This document shows positions 20,624 through 30,371 of a DNA stretch of 64,000 bases, piece by piece (position 1 is the stretch's first letter; the number at the start of each line of letters is the position of its first letter). This DNA is from JACRLW01 sp050181465 (GTDB lineage: Bacteria > Planctomycetota > UBA1135 > UBA2386). The notes beneath the pieces are model-generated. The model did not search any database and was not told the origin of the DNA. It saw only the letters and a list, made by a program, of their open reading frames with translations. Position numbers and translations under genes: made by a program. The DNA is taken from contig JBFXDD010000024.1 of the NCBI GenBank assembly GCA_050181465.1, positions 1 to 64,000 of the forward strand, in the 5' to 3' direction.

Positions 20624-22549
20624 ATGCGCAATCTCCATCGCGGCTCCGTCGCACTCGCCCTGCTGTGGGCCCTCGCGGTCGGCGCCACGGCGCAAGACAC
20701 GCCGTCGCTCGCGGAGCAGGTACGCAGTCGCCTGGCCCAGGCACCGACCGAACATCCGCGGCTGTTCGCGAACTCGGAGGGCTTCGCCGCGCTACGCGAT
20801 CGACTCGATCGCGACGATCGGCTGCGGCGCGCGCGCGACTTCGTGATCGCCAGCGCCGACGTGATCTGCAAGTCCGAGCCGGTGCGACGCGAGTTGCTCG
20901 GTCGTCGCCTGCTCGGCGTGTCGCGAACCTGCGAGAAGCGAGTCACCCACCTGGCACTCGCGTGGCATCTGACCGGCGAGCCGCGGTACGCGGCGCGCGC
21001 AGCGCTCGAGATGCGAGCCGCCGCGGCCTTCGAGGATTGGAACCCCAGTCACTTCCTCGACGTCGCCGAGATGACCGCCGCGCTCGCGATCGGCTACGAC
21101 TGGCTCTTCCCCGTGCTGTCGAGCGATGACCGCAGCACGATCCGCCGCGCGATCCGCGACCTCGGCCTGCGCCCGTCGCTCGGCGGCGGCTGGTGGGTCA
21201 CGACGACCAACAACTGGAATCAGGTCTGTCACGGCGGTCTCGGTCTCGGCGCGCTGGCGATCGGCGAGGACGAACCGGAACTCACCACCACCATCCTGGC
21301 GCGCGCGATCGAGAACCTCCCGCGTGCGATGCACGAGTACGCGCCGCATGGTGCCTACCCGGAAGGTCCCGCCTACTGGAACTACGGCACCGTCTACAAC
21401 GCGCTCCTGCTCGACGCGCTCGACACCGTGCTCGGCTCGGACTTCGGACTGACCGCCGCCGCGCCGGGCTTCCTCGACACCGCGCGTTACTACCTGCACG
21501 TCGCCGGCCCGACCGGTCTCTACTTCAACTACTCCGACTGCAATGCGCGCGGTGAGCTCGCGCCCGCGATGTTCTGGTTCGCGCGCCGACTCGATGAGCC
21601 CGGCCTTCTGCATCGGGAGCTGTCCGCGCTGACCGACGACGAGTTCGCCGTCGCCGCATCCGCCAAGAGCGATCACCGGCTGCTGCCTCTGGCATTGGTG
21701 TGGTCCCCGCCGCTGACCGACCTGCAGCCTCCGCGCGAGCGATCCTGGCACGGTCAGGGTGCGACGCCGATCGCCTTGCTCCGCACCGATTGGACGCCGG
21801 ACGCGACCTTCGCGGGCATCAAGGCCGGATCGCCGAGCACCAATCACGCGCACATGGATTGCGGCACCTTTGTGATCGATGCGCTCGGCACACGATGGGC
21901 CGAGGATCTCGGCATGCAGAACTACCACAGCCTCGAATCGCGCGGCGTCGAGTTGTGGGACAAAGGTCAGGACGGAGAGCGTTGGCGAGTGTTTCGACTC
22001 AGCACTGCGGCCCACAACGTGCCGATGGTCGATGGTCGAGCGCAACGGGTGAAGGGACGATCGCGGCTCGTGCGCGTGGTCACCGATGAGGAACGGCTGC
22101 GCGCGATCGTCGATCTCGGTCCGGTCTATGCCGGGCAGCTCGCGGCGGCGCAGCGTGGTCTGGAGATCCTGCCCGGGGGATCGGTTCGCATTCGCGACGA
22201 GTTCCGCGGCGTGTCGGCCGACGATCCCGACCGCGCCACCACCGTGCGTTGGGGGATGGTCACGCGCGCGACGATCGAGCTCGCCGAGCCGCGGCGTGCG
22301 GTGTTGCGGCGCGAGGTGTCGCGGGGTGAGATCGCGACGGTCGAGCTGTCGATCGAGTCGCCCGCCGAGGCGCGCTGGGAGATCGTCGACACCAGTTCGC
22401 CGCGCGCCGACTACGACCAGGCCAATCCGGGCACGGCGATGCTCGCGTTTCACCTGACGCTGCGCGGGGGTGCCGACGGCGACGCGACGGTGTTGCTGCG
22501 GGTCGGCGATGCCGCGGTGCCGCCGGCGCGTCCGCTGCGCGAGTGGTGA
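20624..22549 (+). CDS. Secreted heparinase II/III-like polysaccharide lyase family protein
   Basis: 641 residues with an N-terminal signal peptide (GSVALALLWALAVGATAQD). The middle is an (alpha/alpha)-toroid with NNWNQVCHGGLGLGAL and YAPHGAYPEGPAYWNYGT. The C-terminal part is a beta-sandwich containing NHAHMDCGTFVIDALGTRWAEDLG, the heparinase II/III-type His/Asp block. Together these fit the heparinase II/III-like fold shared by several polysaccharide-lyase families and DUF4962 proteins. The substrate, probably a uronic-acid polysaccharide such as alginate or a glycosaminoglycan, cannot be fixed from sequence. It would act in the periplasm or outside. ATG at 20624 gives the signal peptide. 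Confidence 0.82.
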   Translation: MRNLHRGSVALALLWALAVGATAQDTPSLAEQVRSRLAQAPTEHPRLFANSEGFAALRDRLDRDDRLRRARDFVIASADVICKSEPVRRELLGRRLLGVSRTCEKRVTHLALAWHLTGEPRYAARAALEMRAAAAFEDWNPSHFLDVAEMTAALAIGYDWLFPVLSSDDRSTIRRAIRDLGLRPSLGGGWWVTTTNNWNQVCHGGLGLGALAIGEDEPELTTTILARAIENLPRAMHEYAPHGAYPEGPAYWNYGTVYNALLLDALDTVLGSDFGLTAAAPGFLDTARYYLHVAGPTGLYFNYSDCNARGELAPAMFWFARRLDEPGLLHRELSALTDDEFAVAASAKSDHRLLPLALVWSPPLTDLQPPRERSWHGQGATPIALLRTDWTPDATFAGIKAGSPSTNHAHMDCGTFVIDALGTRWAEDLGMQNYHSLESRGVELWDKGQDGERWRVFRLSTAAHNVPMVDGRAQRVKGRSRLVRVVTDEERLRAIVDLGPVYAGQLAAAQRGLEILPGGSVRIRDEFRGVSADDPDRATTVRWGMVTRATIELAEPRRAVLRREVSRGEIATVELSIESPAEARWEIVDTSSPRADYDQANPGTAMLAFHLTLRGGADGDATVLLRVGDAAVPPARPLREW

Positions 22550-22637
22550 GACGGAGGGCGGGCGCGGACCCCAAGGCTGGGGAAATCGTGGCGGTCGCAG
22601 ACTCGGTTCGACGTCTTGCCTCCACGCCGAGCTTGCC

Positions 22638-23741
22638 ATGGATTCGCTTTCCGTTGTCGCCGCAGCTCTCTCTGCCGCGGTTCTCCTCTCCACGCCGTGC
22701 GTGACTGCGCAGTCCAGCACGGTCAGTCCGACTCACTTCGCGGCGGTCGAGTCACCGCCGTCGGACGTCAACACCCTCGGGTCGCTCGCGCCGCTCGCGC
22801 GTTTCCTCCAGATCCATGAGGACTTGCCGGCGGTGACCACGCCGATCACGGGCATCGCGTTTCGTCGCAATGCGAGCAGTGCTGCGGCAGCGGCGTTCAC
22901 GGTCGAGCTCGATCTTCGCGTGTCGCGGCCAAACGCGACGGCGGCCGCGCCGAGTTCGACCTTTGCGGCGAATCACGGCCGATTCGGTGCGCAGGTCGTC
23001 TCGCGGCGTCTCGTGCAGTTCCCGGCGTCACCGTCGCCGCGGGCCTTGCCCTTGCCTTTCGAATACGAGATCCCGTTCGACTCCCCCTTCGTGGCGCCGA
23101 CGGCGATCTGTTGGGAGATGAAGGTCTATTCGCGGACCAATGCGGCCGTGATTCCCTTCGATGTCGTCTCCGCGCCGCAAGGCGATGCCAATCCGCTGGC
23201 TGCGGTTCTGACCTACGGCGTCGGTTGTGTCGCGACCGGGCGCAGCCAGCCGATGGCGACGAATGGCGTGTTCGTTCGCGACTGGGCAACCAACACGCTC
23301 CAGATCAACTTCGGTTGCACTGAGGCGCCGAGTCGGGCGGTCTGTGTTGCGGCCTTGGGCTTTCAGAATTCGAGTTGGGCCGGCGCGCCGTTGCCGCTCG
23401 AGATTCCTGGTTCCAGCGGCGGCAGCTCCGGCGCCTGTTTCGTGCACAACGACCTCTTCACTACCTTTGCCGGGCAGAGCGGCACGACCGGTTTCTATGC
23501 CACGCCGCTCATCGCGTTGCCGTTGCTTCCCGAGTATCACGGCATGACCTTCTTCCATCACGTGTGGGCCTTCGACGCCGCGGCCAATGCCTTCGGCGTG
23601 GTCTCCTCGAACGGGATGGCGCGGCAGGTCGTAGCCCCCTACGCCCGTCCCCCGGTCAGCCGAGTGATCGATCCGAGTTCCCATGCGACCACCGGGAGTG
23701 TCGAGCTCGGTGTTGGTCTGATCACCCGATTCGTCTACTGA
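22638..23741 (+). CDS. Secreted protein of a planctomycete-type family, function unknown
   Basis: 367 residues with a signal peptide (LSVVAAALSAAVLLSTPCVTAQS). The body is beta-rich with ITGIAFRRNASSAAAAAF and paired cysteines near GCVATGR, FGCTEA and AVCVAAL. The N-terminal third resembles the protein at 52540-53598 (IIGLRFRRDARNPRAL at the same relative place), so the two are probably distant paralogues. No known domain is evident. It follows the lyase gene by 88 bp and precedes the tRNA gene. An extracellular or surface location is inferred from the signal peptide only. Confidence 0.68.
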   Translation: MDSLSVVAAALSAAVLLSTPCVTAQSSTVSPTHFAAVESPPSDVNTLGSLAPLARFLQIHEDLPAVTTPITGIAFRRNASSAAAAAFTVELDLRVSRPNATAAAPSSTFAANHGRFGAQVVSRRLVQFPASPSPRALPLPFEYEIPFDSPFVAPTAICWEMKVYSRTNAAVIPFDVVSAPQGDANPLAAVLTYGVGCVATGRSQPMATNGVFVRDWATNTLQINFGCTEAPSRAVCVAALGFQNSSWAGAPLPLEIPGSSGGSSGACFVHNDLFTTFAGQSGTTGFYATPLIALPLLPEYHGMTFFHHVWAFDAAANAFGVVSSNGMARQVVAPYARPPVSRVIDPSSHATTGSVELGVGLITRFVY

Positions 23742-23888
23742 CCCGCGCGGCGCGGCGCGCCCGCTCTCCGCGCCCCCGCCCGAATCTTGAAGACTGGCAG
23801 CCGTCTCCCGGCCCTGCTAGCATGCGCGCCCTCGAGCGGTTCGCCGTCTCGAAGGTTCTTTGCGTCACTCCTCTGGTCGTTTCGACAT

Positions 23889-23960
23889 GCGGGCGTAGCT
23901 CAGTGGTAGAGCGCTAGCTTCCCAAGCTGGATGTCGAGGGTTCGAACCCCTTCGCCCGCT
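23889..23960 (+). tRNA. tRNA-Gly (anticodon CCC)
   Basis: The acceptor stem GCGGGCG/CGCCCGC closes on itself. The D arm is GCTCAGTGGTAGAGC. The anticodon stem CTAGC/GCTGG holds the loop TTCCCAA, so the anticodon is CCC. The T arm is GAGGG-TTCGAAC-CCCTT. The discriminator base is T and no CCA is encoded. A T-rich run (TTCTTTTTCTT) follows at once. The tRNA sits next to the 3' edge of the defence island. Confidence 0.93.
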
Positions 23961-24292
23961 TTCTTTTTCTTGTGCGGGACCGGCGCGCGGTCGCGCGGTT
24001 CGAGGTGTGGCGTCGGTTGCGACGCCGGCGGATGTGAGCATGCTTGGAAGGTGCGACGGAAGCGCCAAGGGGGACCGGTGATGCGTCGACGACAAACGTG
24101 TCTTGGTTCCGAATACTCTCACGCCCTGGCCGGGCCCCGGTGAGTCTCCGAACGATGATGACTCAGCCGACGGATTCGTTGCCCGGCTGAACCGCGCTGC
24201 TCCTGGGGTGCACGACCAACCTGCCAGGCCGAGAGCGATCTCAGGCTGCGTCGCAACGAATCGCCTTCATGCTGTGTCGTTGGATCGACTCA
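23961..24292. other. Intergenic between tRNA-Gly and the 3' end of the BREX operon
   Basis: No supported gene. Short open frames have no domain or start signal. A T-rich stretch directly after the tRNA (23961-23970) could help end its transcript. I looked for a copy of the tRNA 3' end at the far side of the island and did not see one. Confidence 0.5.
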
Positions 24293-26392
24293 TCATCGCA
24301 GAGCGATCTCTCGGAGTGGCTCGGAGACAACCGCGCACCGGGCTCGTTCATCGCTCGATCGTCCACGCAGTAGGCTCGCTGCCATGTCCTCAGGCAAGCA
24401 CTGATGGAACTTGAGACCGAGAATCGCTTGCTCCGATGTCTCACCGATGCCCGCGGTCCCGGTCGCCTCGCCGAGTCGCTTTCGCAGCTGACCTGCATCC
24501 GCACCGCGAATCAGGGGAACCGCTAGGTTATCGCGAACCTGAGGAGCCACGGCGAGGTCGCCCAAAGCCTGGGCCAACATCGCGTTGGCCCGCAGTCCCG
24601 CGAACGTCCACCAACGGCACTGGCCGTCCCTGCCGTGCACAATCGCCGTACCTCGTTCGTCGACCCAGCTCATCTCACCGCGCAACTCATCGAGCTTGGC
24701 GACCGCGCGCTGTGACGGCGTCCCTTTCAATCGTCCGGTTGCCAGCACTCTTCGGATGGCACGAGCGTGTTCGAAGTGCAGACTCAGACTCCCGCCGCAC
24801 CACCGCGACCGACCACCAGCCGCCGCGGGCGCCACGTAGGCACGACGATGGGTCCAGTCGACGCTGCTCACCTGCCAACTCCGACCGGCCAGCAGCAGGG
24901 TGACACCATCGGCTGGCTTGCTCAACAAGAAGCTCGACTCGTGGACCAGCCCCAACTCCGTCCTGCCGTGGAGCACGGTGAACAGAGGCGGGCTCGTAAA
25001 CACCGAGAACAGCTCCATGAAGTTTCGGTATCCGAACTGCTTCTCACCCTCCGCGCCGAACCAGATCTTGCCTTGGTCCTCGTGCAGGATGCCGCTGCCC
25101 AGCATGTGGTCGAGAATGCGCAGCGCCTCTTCACGCATCTCCGCAAAACAGGGGATATCGCCAATCCAGTCATGCCAGTCGTCGCGAGCGATCCCTCCGG
25201 TCTGGATCGCCAACGCCATCATCTGCTGCGCCAGGAGATGGAACGGCCTCGATGGCGGCTCCACGGGCTCGACGTAGCCTGCAGCCCAGAGATCGAGCAA
25301 GCCCGCGGCCTGCAGGAATGCATCGTCGCTGGTGGTCAAGAAGAGGCAGTTCCTAGTCGTGCCGGGGCGCCTACCGGTTCTCCCAAGTCTCTGCAGCAGC
25401 GAGGCCACACTTCCCGGTGCATCGACCTGGATCACTCGGTCGAGGTCACCGACGTCGATTCCCAGCTCCAGAGTGCTGGTGGCCACGATGACGCAGTCAC
25501 TGCCCTCAGCGAACGCCATCTCTGCGCGGCGCCGCTCGTCCAGACTCACAGAAGAGTGACTGACGAAGGTCTGCACACCTAGTGCCCGCAGAGACGAAGC
25601 CAACTGTTCGACCCGCGCCCGACTATCCAGGAACACCAGTCGCTTCTCGCCGCGATGCAATCGGCTGATCACCGCAGCTGCGTTCTCCAACGTGCTGACG
25701 TGATCCAGCCGGATCTCGGGAACCAGCCCACCTGACGACGGAAGCGAGATCACCCTCCTACTCCCGGGGGCATGGCCCGCGAGCCACGCGAGCAAGCTAT
25801 CTGGGTTGCCGATCGTCGCGGATAGTCCGATCCGCTGCGGGAACCGACCGGCGATCCGAGCGACGCGCTCGATCACTGCCAGCAGATGCCAGCCTCGGTC
25901 GTCGCCGGCAAACGCGTGCAGCTCGTCCACGATGACAACGCGGACGTTGCCAAAGACCGCCCGAGGATCACTGAGCCTGCTAGTGAGCAGGACCTCGATC
26001 GACTCCGGGGTCGTGAGCAGCACATCTGGGGGTTCTCTGCGGATCGTCTGCTTCTCGCGATCCGTGACATCCCCGTGCCACAGCGCCACGGTGCGACCCA
26101 CCCATCCGCAGTACTGCTGCAATCGCACGTGCAGGTTGTTGAGCAGCGCCTTGATGGGACACACGTACAGCACCGACAGCCCGCTCCACTCCTCCTGTAG
26201 CATGCGCGACAACACCGGGAAGAATGCAGCTTCAGTCTTCCCACCAGCCGTCGGTGCCAGCAAGAGCGCATGCTCTCCCGCGAGCAGCGGATCGATCGCC
26301 GCTTCCTGGAGCGGCCTCAGCTGCCGCCAACCGAGCGCGTTGACGATGTGGTGCTGGAGCGCCGAGTGAAGGTGGGCGAAGGACTCGCTCAT
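24293..26392 (-). CDS. brxHI: BrxHI, Lhr-like DExH helicase of type 2 BREX
   Basis: 699-residue superfamily 2 helicase. Motif I is APTAGGKT (46-53), motif Ia includes CPIKALLNNLH, motif II is DELH (156-159) and motif III is SATIGN (191-196). Domain 2 carries VATSTLELGIDVGDLDRVIQ and QRLGRTGRR, typical of Lhr-type helicases. Last gene of the operon, 8 bp after brxD. BrxHI is one of the six genes that define type 2 BREX (the Pgl phage-defence type), in which a helicase presumably remodels DNA during defence; its exact step is unknown. The C-terminal 250 residues are less familiar. Confidence 0.88.
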   Translation of the reverse strand: MSESFAHLHSALQHHIVNALGWRQLRPLQEAAIDPLLAGEHALLLAPTAGGKTEAAFFPVLSRMLQEEWSGLSVLYVCPIKALLNNLHVRLQQYCGWVGRTVALWHGDVTDREKQTIRREPPDVLLTTPESIEVLLTSRLSDPRAVFGNVRVVIVDELHAFAGDDRGWHLLAVIERVARIAGRFPQRIGLSATIGNPDSLLAWLAGHAPGSRRVISLPSSGGLVPEIRLDHVSTLENAAAVISRLHRGEKRLVFLDSRARVEQLASSLRALGVQTFVSHSSVSLDERRRAEMAFAEGSDCVIVATSTLELGIDVGDLDRVIQVDAPGSVASLLQRLGRTGRRPGTTRNCLFLTTSDDAFLQAAGLLDLWAAGYVEPVEPPSRPFHLLAQQMMALAIQTGGIARDDWHDWIGDIPCFAEMREEALRILDHMLGSGILHEDQGKIWFGAEGEKQFGYRNFMELFSVFTSPPLFTVLHGRTELGLVHESSFLLSKPADGVTLLLAGRSWQVSSVDWTHRRAYVAPAAAGGRSRWCGGSLSLHFEHARAIRRVLATGRLKGTPSQRAVAKLDELRGEMSWVDERGTAIVHGRDGQCRWWTFAGLRANAMLAQALGDLAVAPQVRDNLAVPLIRGADAGQLRKRLGEATGTAGIGETSEQAILGLKFHQCLPEDMAASLLRGRSSDERARCAVVSEPLREIALR

Positions 26393-26400
26393 GACCGAAA

Positions 26401-27717
26401 CTAGGGCAACTCGATGTCGTCGGGATCGGCGGCGCCGCGCGCAGCTCGCTCGGTGATCGTCAGCTCGGCTTCCTTAACGTCGAGGTTGCCATGCCGGAGA
26501 GGATCGAAGTCGGCGTGCTGGTCAACCTTGTCCAAGATCTCGACGACGAGCTTCTTCAGGTAGATGCGGGGGGCCACCCCGACCTTGCCACCAAGATGGC
26601 CAGTCACGGTCCTGGCGAGCTGTGCGACACAGGCATCGTCGACACGTTGGCGCACCCGGTCAGCGTTCGCCGTGCCCGATGCGAATAGGTCCCGCACGCG
26701 GCATCCAACCTGCTGCAACAACTCCAGGTCGAAACCCGGCAAACGCACCTGCGGCGCACGCGCGTTGTCGAACCGAGCTTCCCCACCGAAGTCCACATGC
26801 AGGCGTTGCGCCAACGGCGGTAATCGCTGAACCCCCTGGGGCCCTTCGAAGAATGCCGTCGTGCCCGTGATCAACACGTAGAGTCCTGGAAAACGCCCGC
26901 TGTCCACCTCATCGATCAGCTGCCGCAGCGCATTCAGGCTCTTCTCGCGCACATCGCTGCGCACTCGCTGCAGCGTCTCCACTTCATCGAGGACGAATAC
27001 CAGCCCTGGTCGACCACTGTCGCGCAACATCACCAGGAGCCCTTGCAAGAAGCTCAGGGCACCGAAGTGATCGACGTCGCCCTTGATCATCGCGCGTCGC
27101 TTCACGTCCGCACCCACGTTGGGTTGCCCCCCGAGCCAGGCCAGCAGGCCGTCCGCGATTCCGGTCTCCCCCGCGACGACTGCTTGCCGGTACGCGCGCA
27201 AGGCAGCAGCGAACGAAGGGGCCGATCGGGTGATCAGGGCCAACCGCTTCTCCATCAGTTCCGTGACGCGAGCGTTCAGGCCAGGAGCGTCACTTTCGCT
27301 AACCGATCCTTCGGCGAGCACATCCTGCTCCAGAGTGAAGAACCAACCATCGACGATCGACGGCCACGCGCCCGACTGTGTGTCGCTCGTGCGAAGCCGC
27401 TCGATCAAGCGCCGATAGACAGTCTCGAGCCGGTGCAGGGGTGTTTCCGTCTCCGACACCTGGACCTCGGCGGTCGCGAAGCCCTTCGCCAACGCTCGCT
27501 CCTGCAGCCAGCGTGTGAAGAACGTCTTGCCGCTGCCATATTCGCCGCGCACCGCTTTGAAGGACGCTCCACCGCGGGCCACCGTCTTCAGTTCCTCATC
27601 GAACGCCTCCTCGAATCGATCGAGTCCCACCGCCAGCGCATCGAGGCTGCGTTGCGGCACTGTTCCACGCCTCAGCGCGTCCAAGATTTCCTGCCGACGC
27701 TGCACACTGACGGTCAT
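26401..27717 (-). CDS. brxD: BrxD, ATP-binding protein of type 2 BREX
   Basis: 438-residue P-loop protein with Walker A GEYGSGKT (58-65) near the N-terminus and Walker B LVFVLDEVETLQRV at about 235-250. It also has GGEARFDNARAPQVRLPGFD near an ITGTTAFFEGPQGVQRL sensor-like segment. This matches the BREX ATP-binding protein BrxD (DUF2791 type). The start overlaps the pglZ stop as ATGA (27714-27717). BrxD occurs next to pglZ and brxHI in type 2 BREX loci, exactly as here. Its partner is probably the BrxHI helicase encoded 8 bp downstream. Confidence 0.87.
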   Translation of the reverse strand: MTVSVQRRQEILDALRRGTVPQRSLDALAVGLDRFEEAFDEELKTVARGGASFKAVRGEYGSGKTFFTRWLQERALAKGFATAEVQVSETETPLHRLETVYRRLIERLRTSDTQSGAWPSIVDGWFFTLEQDVLAEGSVSESDAPGLNARVTELMEKRLALITRSAPSFAAALRAYRQAVVAGETGIADGLLAWLGGQPNVGADVKRRAMIKGDVDHFGALSFLQGLLVMLRDSGRPGLVFVLDEVETLQRVRSDVREKSLNALRQLIDEVDSGRFPGLYVLITGTTAFFEGPQGVQRLPPLAQRLHVDFGGEARFDNARAPQVRLPGFDLELLQQVGCRVRDLFASGTANADRVRQRVDDACVAQLARTVTGHLGGKVGVAPRIYLKKLVVEILDKVDQHADFDPLRHGNLDVKEAELTITERAARGAADPDDIELP

Positions 27718-30371
27718 GCGCCTGTCTCCATCAGCCCGAACTGAGTCTTGAGCGTGTCCCAGTTCACTCGCACGGTGCCGGACTCTGGATCGACTTCGAG
27801 TCCTTCGGCACCGTCGACGTTGAGCACGCGGCGCATTGCAGTGAGCATGCCCTGCACTCGGAACCTCGCGAGGTTAACCCGACTGGCCAAGGCGTCGATC
27901 GTCATGACGTCCCCGCGTTCGCTCAAGGCGCGCAGGACGAGCTGGACCTTGTCGTCGCCCGGGTAGCTGCGCAGGTGCAGTTTCTTCTGCTCCTGAAACA
28001 GGGGGGAAGCCAGCAGTGAGGCGAGTGGATCACTGGGTTCCTCAGCAAACGGCAGCATCGGTCCCTTGTGTGCCTTACCACGTGGCGGGGCTACGCGGCT
28101 AGGCTGTGGCGACTCAACAACGACCTCGTCCCACCATGCGGGAAGGCCCGGAGGGAGTTCGACGTAGCCTGGTACGGGGATCTCGCGCCCGGCGTGGGAG
28201 AAGGCGGCCAACGGCACGACGACTTCTTGGGGACTGATTCCGCCATGGTAGCCGTTCTGACGGTTGCTCGAGTAGCGCACCGATTCCGTCCATGGCAACA
28301 CCACCGTTCGCTCCTCACCCTCGACGCACACCCTGGGGCCCTGCACAAGCACTTCGCCATCGCCTAACGGCTGGCCGGAGTGGCGCCAACGCGTCCCGTC
28401 CGAGTGGGCGACGAACCGCGTGTCGTGATCCCGGACATGACCATGGTCACTCGTGATCACCACCACGCGCCCGGTCTGCGCCGCGAGATCCAGCAGCGCC
28501 ACGAGCGACTTGATGCGCTCGACGTCCCACGGTGCAGCATCCTCACTGCCCTTGCCCAGCCAATCGTCCACCGCGTTGAGAACGACACCCACGACGCGCG
28601 ACCTGCTCCGCAGCACGTCCTCGACCTCGGGCTCAACTCCGAGTCGATCGCCGGAAAGCGTGCCCTTGTGGATCAGGCGCGGCCTGGTTCCGCCAACCTG
28701 AAGCACCTGGAGTGACTCGAACGCCACGCGCTCTTGTTCCTGGCTACCGCGCCGGATAGTCCCTGACAGGAGGCTCGCCCGGGAAACCGCCGTCACCGTC
28801 GGGAATGCGGCGACCCCGTACCGGCGCTGGCCACGATCCTCCGCATGCGTCGGCCCAATTTCGAGCCATCCGAGCCGCGGCAGACTGGCCGCAATCTCAT
28901 GGAACACCGAGAGGCTCATGCCATCCATCACCAACAGGAGAACGGGTGCATGCTCCGCAATCGGCCGCACGACTTCCGTGAGCACCTGCTCCAGTGGGAC
29001 GACATCCGGGAAGGCACTGGGAGCCTTGCTCCATGCGGCACAGGACTGCGCGAACCGTCGATTCCACTGTTCGCGACGCTCCTGCACGGCACGCCACAGC
29101 GAACGAAGGGCCTTCTGCAGCGCAACGTGCGGATAGCCGAACGTAGTCTGTTCACGGGCCCAATCGACGAAGCTGCCGTCGCGGGCGTAGCCAAGTGCCG
29201 CCGCCCGGAAGTCCATCGCGTCCTCTGCCGCTGGGCGCTGGCGCAACCACCGCAGCAGGCGCACTGCCATGGTCACCGCGGAGGGAATCGCGCGCCCTCG
29301 CTCGAGAATCGCCAGCTCGTGCCCGGCCACCAGATCGGCGGCCCGCTGGACCTGCGCCAAATCAGAGGCCCCACTCGAGAGCGCCTGTTCGAGCTCGGTG
29401 GCGAATCTCTCCTCCCGCTGCCGCAGCGCCACTTGAAGGAACCGACTCTCGTACGCGATCTCTGCAGCGCCGAGGCTCTCGGCCAACTCGTCAGCTGCCG
29501 CGAGTACGGGTTGCCGAGTCTTGATCTGGTCCGGCACCAAGCGCTGCCGGAAGAGGTCCTCCGCTGCATCCGCCCAGGGGCCGATCTCTGCGATCGACAG
29601 TCGTCGATTGCCCACGAAGCGCTCTGCGCGTGCCAACGCCTCGCGCTGAACCGAGCCCTGGGCGCCACCGTCGACAATCAGGCGGAACACTAGTCCCAAG
29701 GGCAATGCCTGCGCACCGTAGCCGGCTGCAACACAGTCGATCACGGCACCCCCTGCCTTGCCGACGGTGTCCTCGACCCATCTGCGGACCTGTTCGCGCA
29801 GGCGCTCCTCGCGCTCGACAAACCTCGCGGCATCGGGCTGCTGCCCCCACGCCAGCAGGTCACGCAGGTCCGTCACTCCACGCGCCATGCCGAGGCGTCG
29901 GAAGATCACCTGCTTGACCGTCTCCACGTCCAACACCGTCCCTGCTACCAGGGCTGTGCGCTGTTCGACCGTGGCGGCGACGAGTTCATCGCGAAGCCAC
30001 GCCTCATGCGGCACGCCCGGCCCGAGTCGCGTCGCCTGGAACAACTCGCGCACCGTTTGCCATGGATCGACGGGCTGGAAGCGATTCCGGAACACTCGCG
30101 CCTGCACATCCGCGCCCAACGCCTGCTCGGAGCAGTTCGTCACAACCACCAGACGAGGTCCATCGCTAACCAAGGCGGCCAGCTGTTCGCGAACCGCGAG
30201 CGGCGATGCGCAGAACACGACACGGAAGACCTCATCACCGACGCGCACCTGCTCCGGCCCAACCCAACCCTCACCAAGCAATCCGATGCACCGTTTGGCG
30301 CTGCCATCCTCGGCGAGCCGCTTCTGGATCGTGGCCAGCTTGGCCTTGAGGACCGGCTCGGTAAGGGTCAT
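27714..30371 (-). CDS. pglZ: PglZ, alkaline-phosphatase-superfamily protein of BREX
   Basis: 885 residues. The PglZ core begins at about 475 with VLLLVMDGMSLSVF (metal-binding D at 482) and continues with FPTVTAVSRASLLSG and VVVITSDHGHVRDHD (about 638-650). These are the metal-site segments of the alkaline phosphatase superfamily. The first 450 residues are helical and BREX-specific, and a winged-helix-like end follows. PglZ is the signature gene of all BREX types. The ATG at 30371 overlaps the pglY stop (ATGA, 30368-30371), and the stop overlaps the brxD start in the same way, so pglY, pglZ and brxD are translated as a chain. Confidence 0.92.
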   Translation of the reverse strand: MTLTEPVLKAKLATIQKRLAEDGSAKRCIGLLGEGWVGPEQVRVGDEVFRVVFCASPLAVREQLAALVSDGPRLVVVTNCSEQALGADVQARVFRNRFQPVDPWQTVRELFQATRLGPGVPHEAWLRDELVAATVEQRTALVAGTVLDVETVKQVIFRRLGMARGVTDLRDLLAWGQQPDAARFVEREERLREQVRRWVEDTVGKAGGAVIDCVAAGYGAQALPLGLVFRLIVDGGAQGSVQREALARAERFVGNRRLSIAEIGPWADAAEDLFRQRLVPDQIKTRQPVLAAADELAESLGAAEIAYESRFLQVALRQREERFATELEQALSSGASDLAQVQRAADLVAGHELAILERGRAIPSAVTMAVRLLRWLRQRPAAEDAMDFRAAALGYARDGSFVDWAREQTTFGYPHVALQKALRSLWRAVQERREQWNRRFAQSCAAWSKAPSAFPDVVPLEQVLTEVVRPIAEHAPVLLLVMDGMSLSVFHEIAASLPRLGWLEIGPTHAEDRGQRRYGVAAFPTVTAVSRASLLSGTIRRGSQEQERVAFESLQVLQVGGTRPRLIHKGTLSGDRLGVEPEVEDVLRSRSRVVGVVLNAVDDWLGKGSEDAAPWDVERIKSLVALLDLAAQTGRVVVITSDHGHVRDHDTRFVAHSDGTRWRHSGQPLGDGEVLVQGPRVCVEGEERTVVLPWTESVRYSSNRQNGYHGGISPQEVVVPLAAFSHAGREIPVPGYVELPPGLPAWWDEVVVESPQPSRVAPPRGKAHKGPMLPFAEEPSDPLASLLASPLFQEQKKLHLRSYPGDDKVQLVLRALSERGDVMTIDALASRVNLARFRVQGMLTAMRRVLNVDGAEGLEVDPESGTVRVNWDTLKTQFGLMETGA

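Noticed and set aside
20792..22720. 642-codon open frame on the - strand
   Set aside because: It is antisense to the heparinase-like gene, which has a signal peptide and family motifs.
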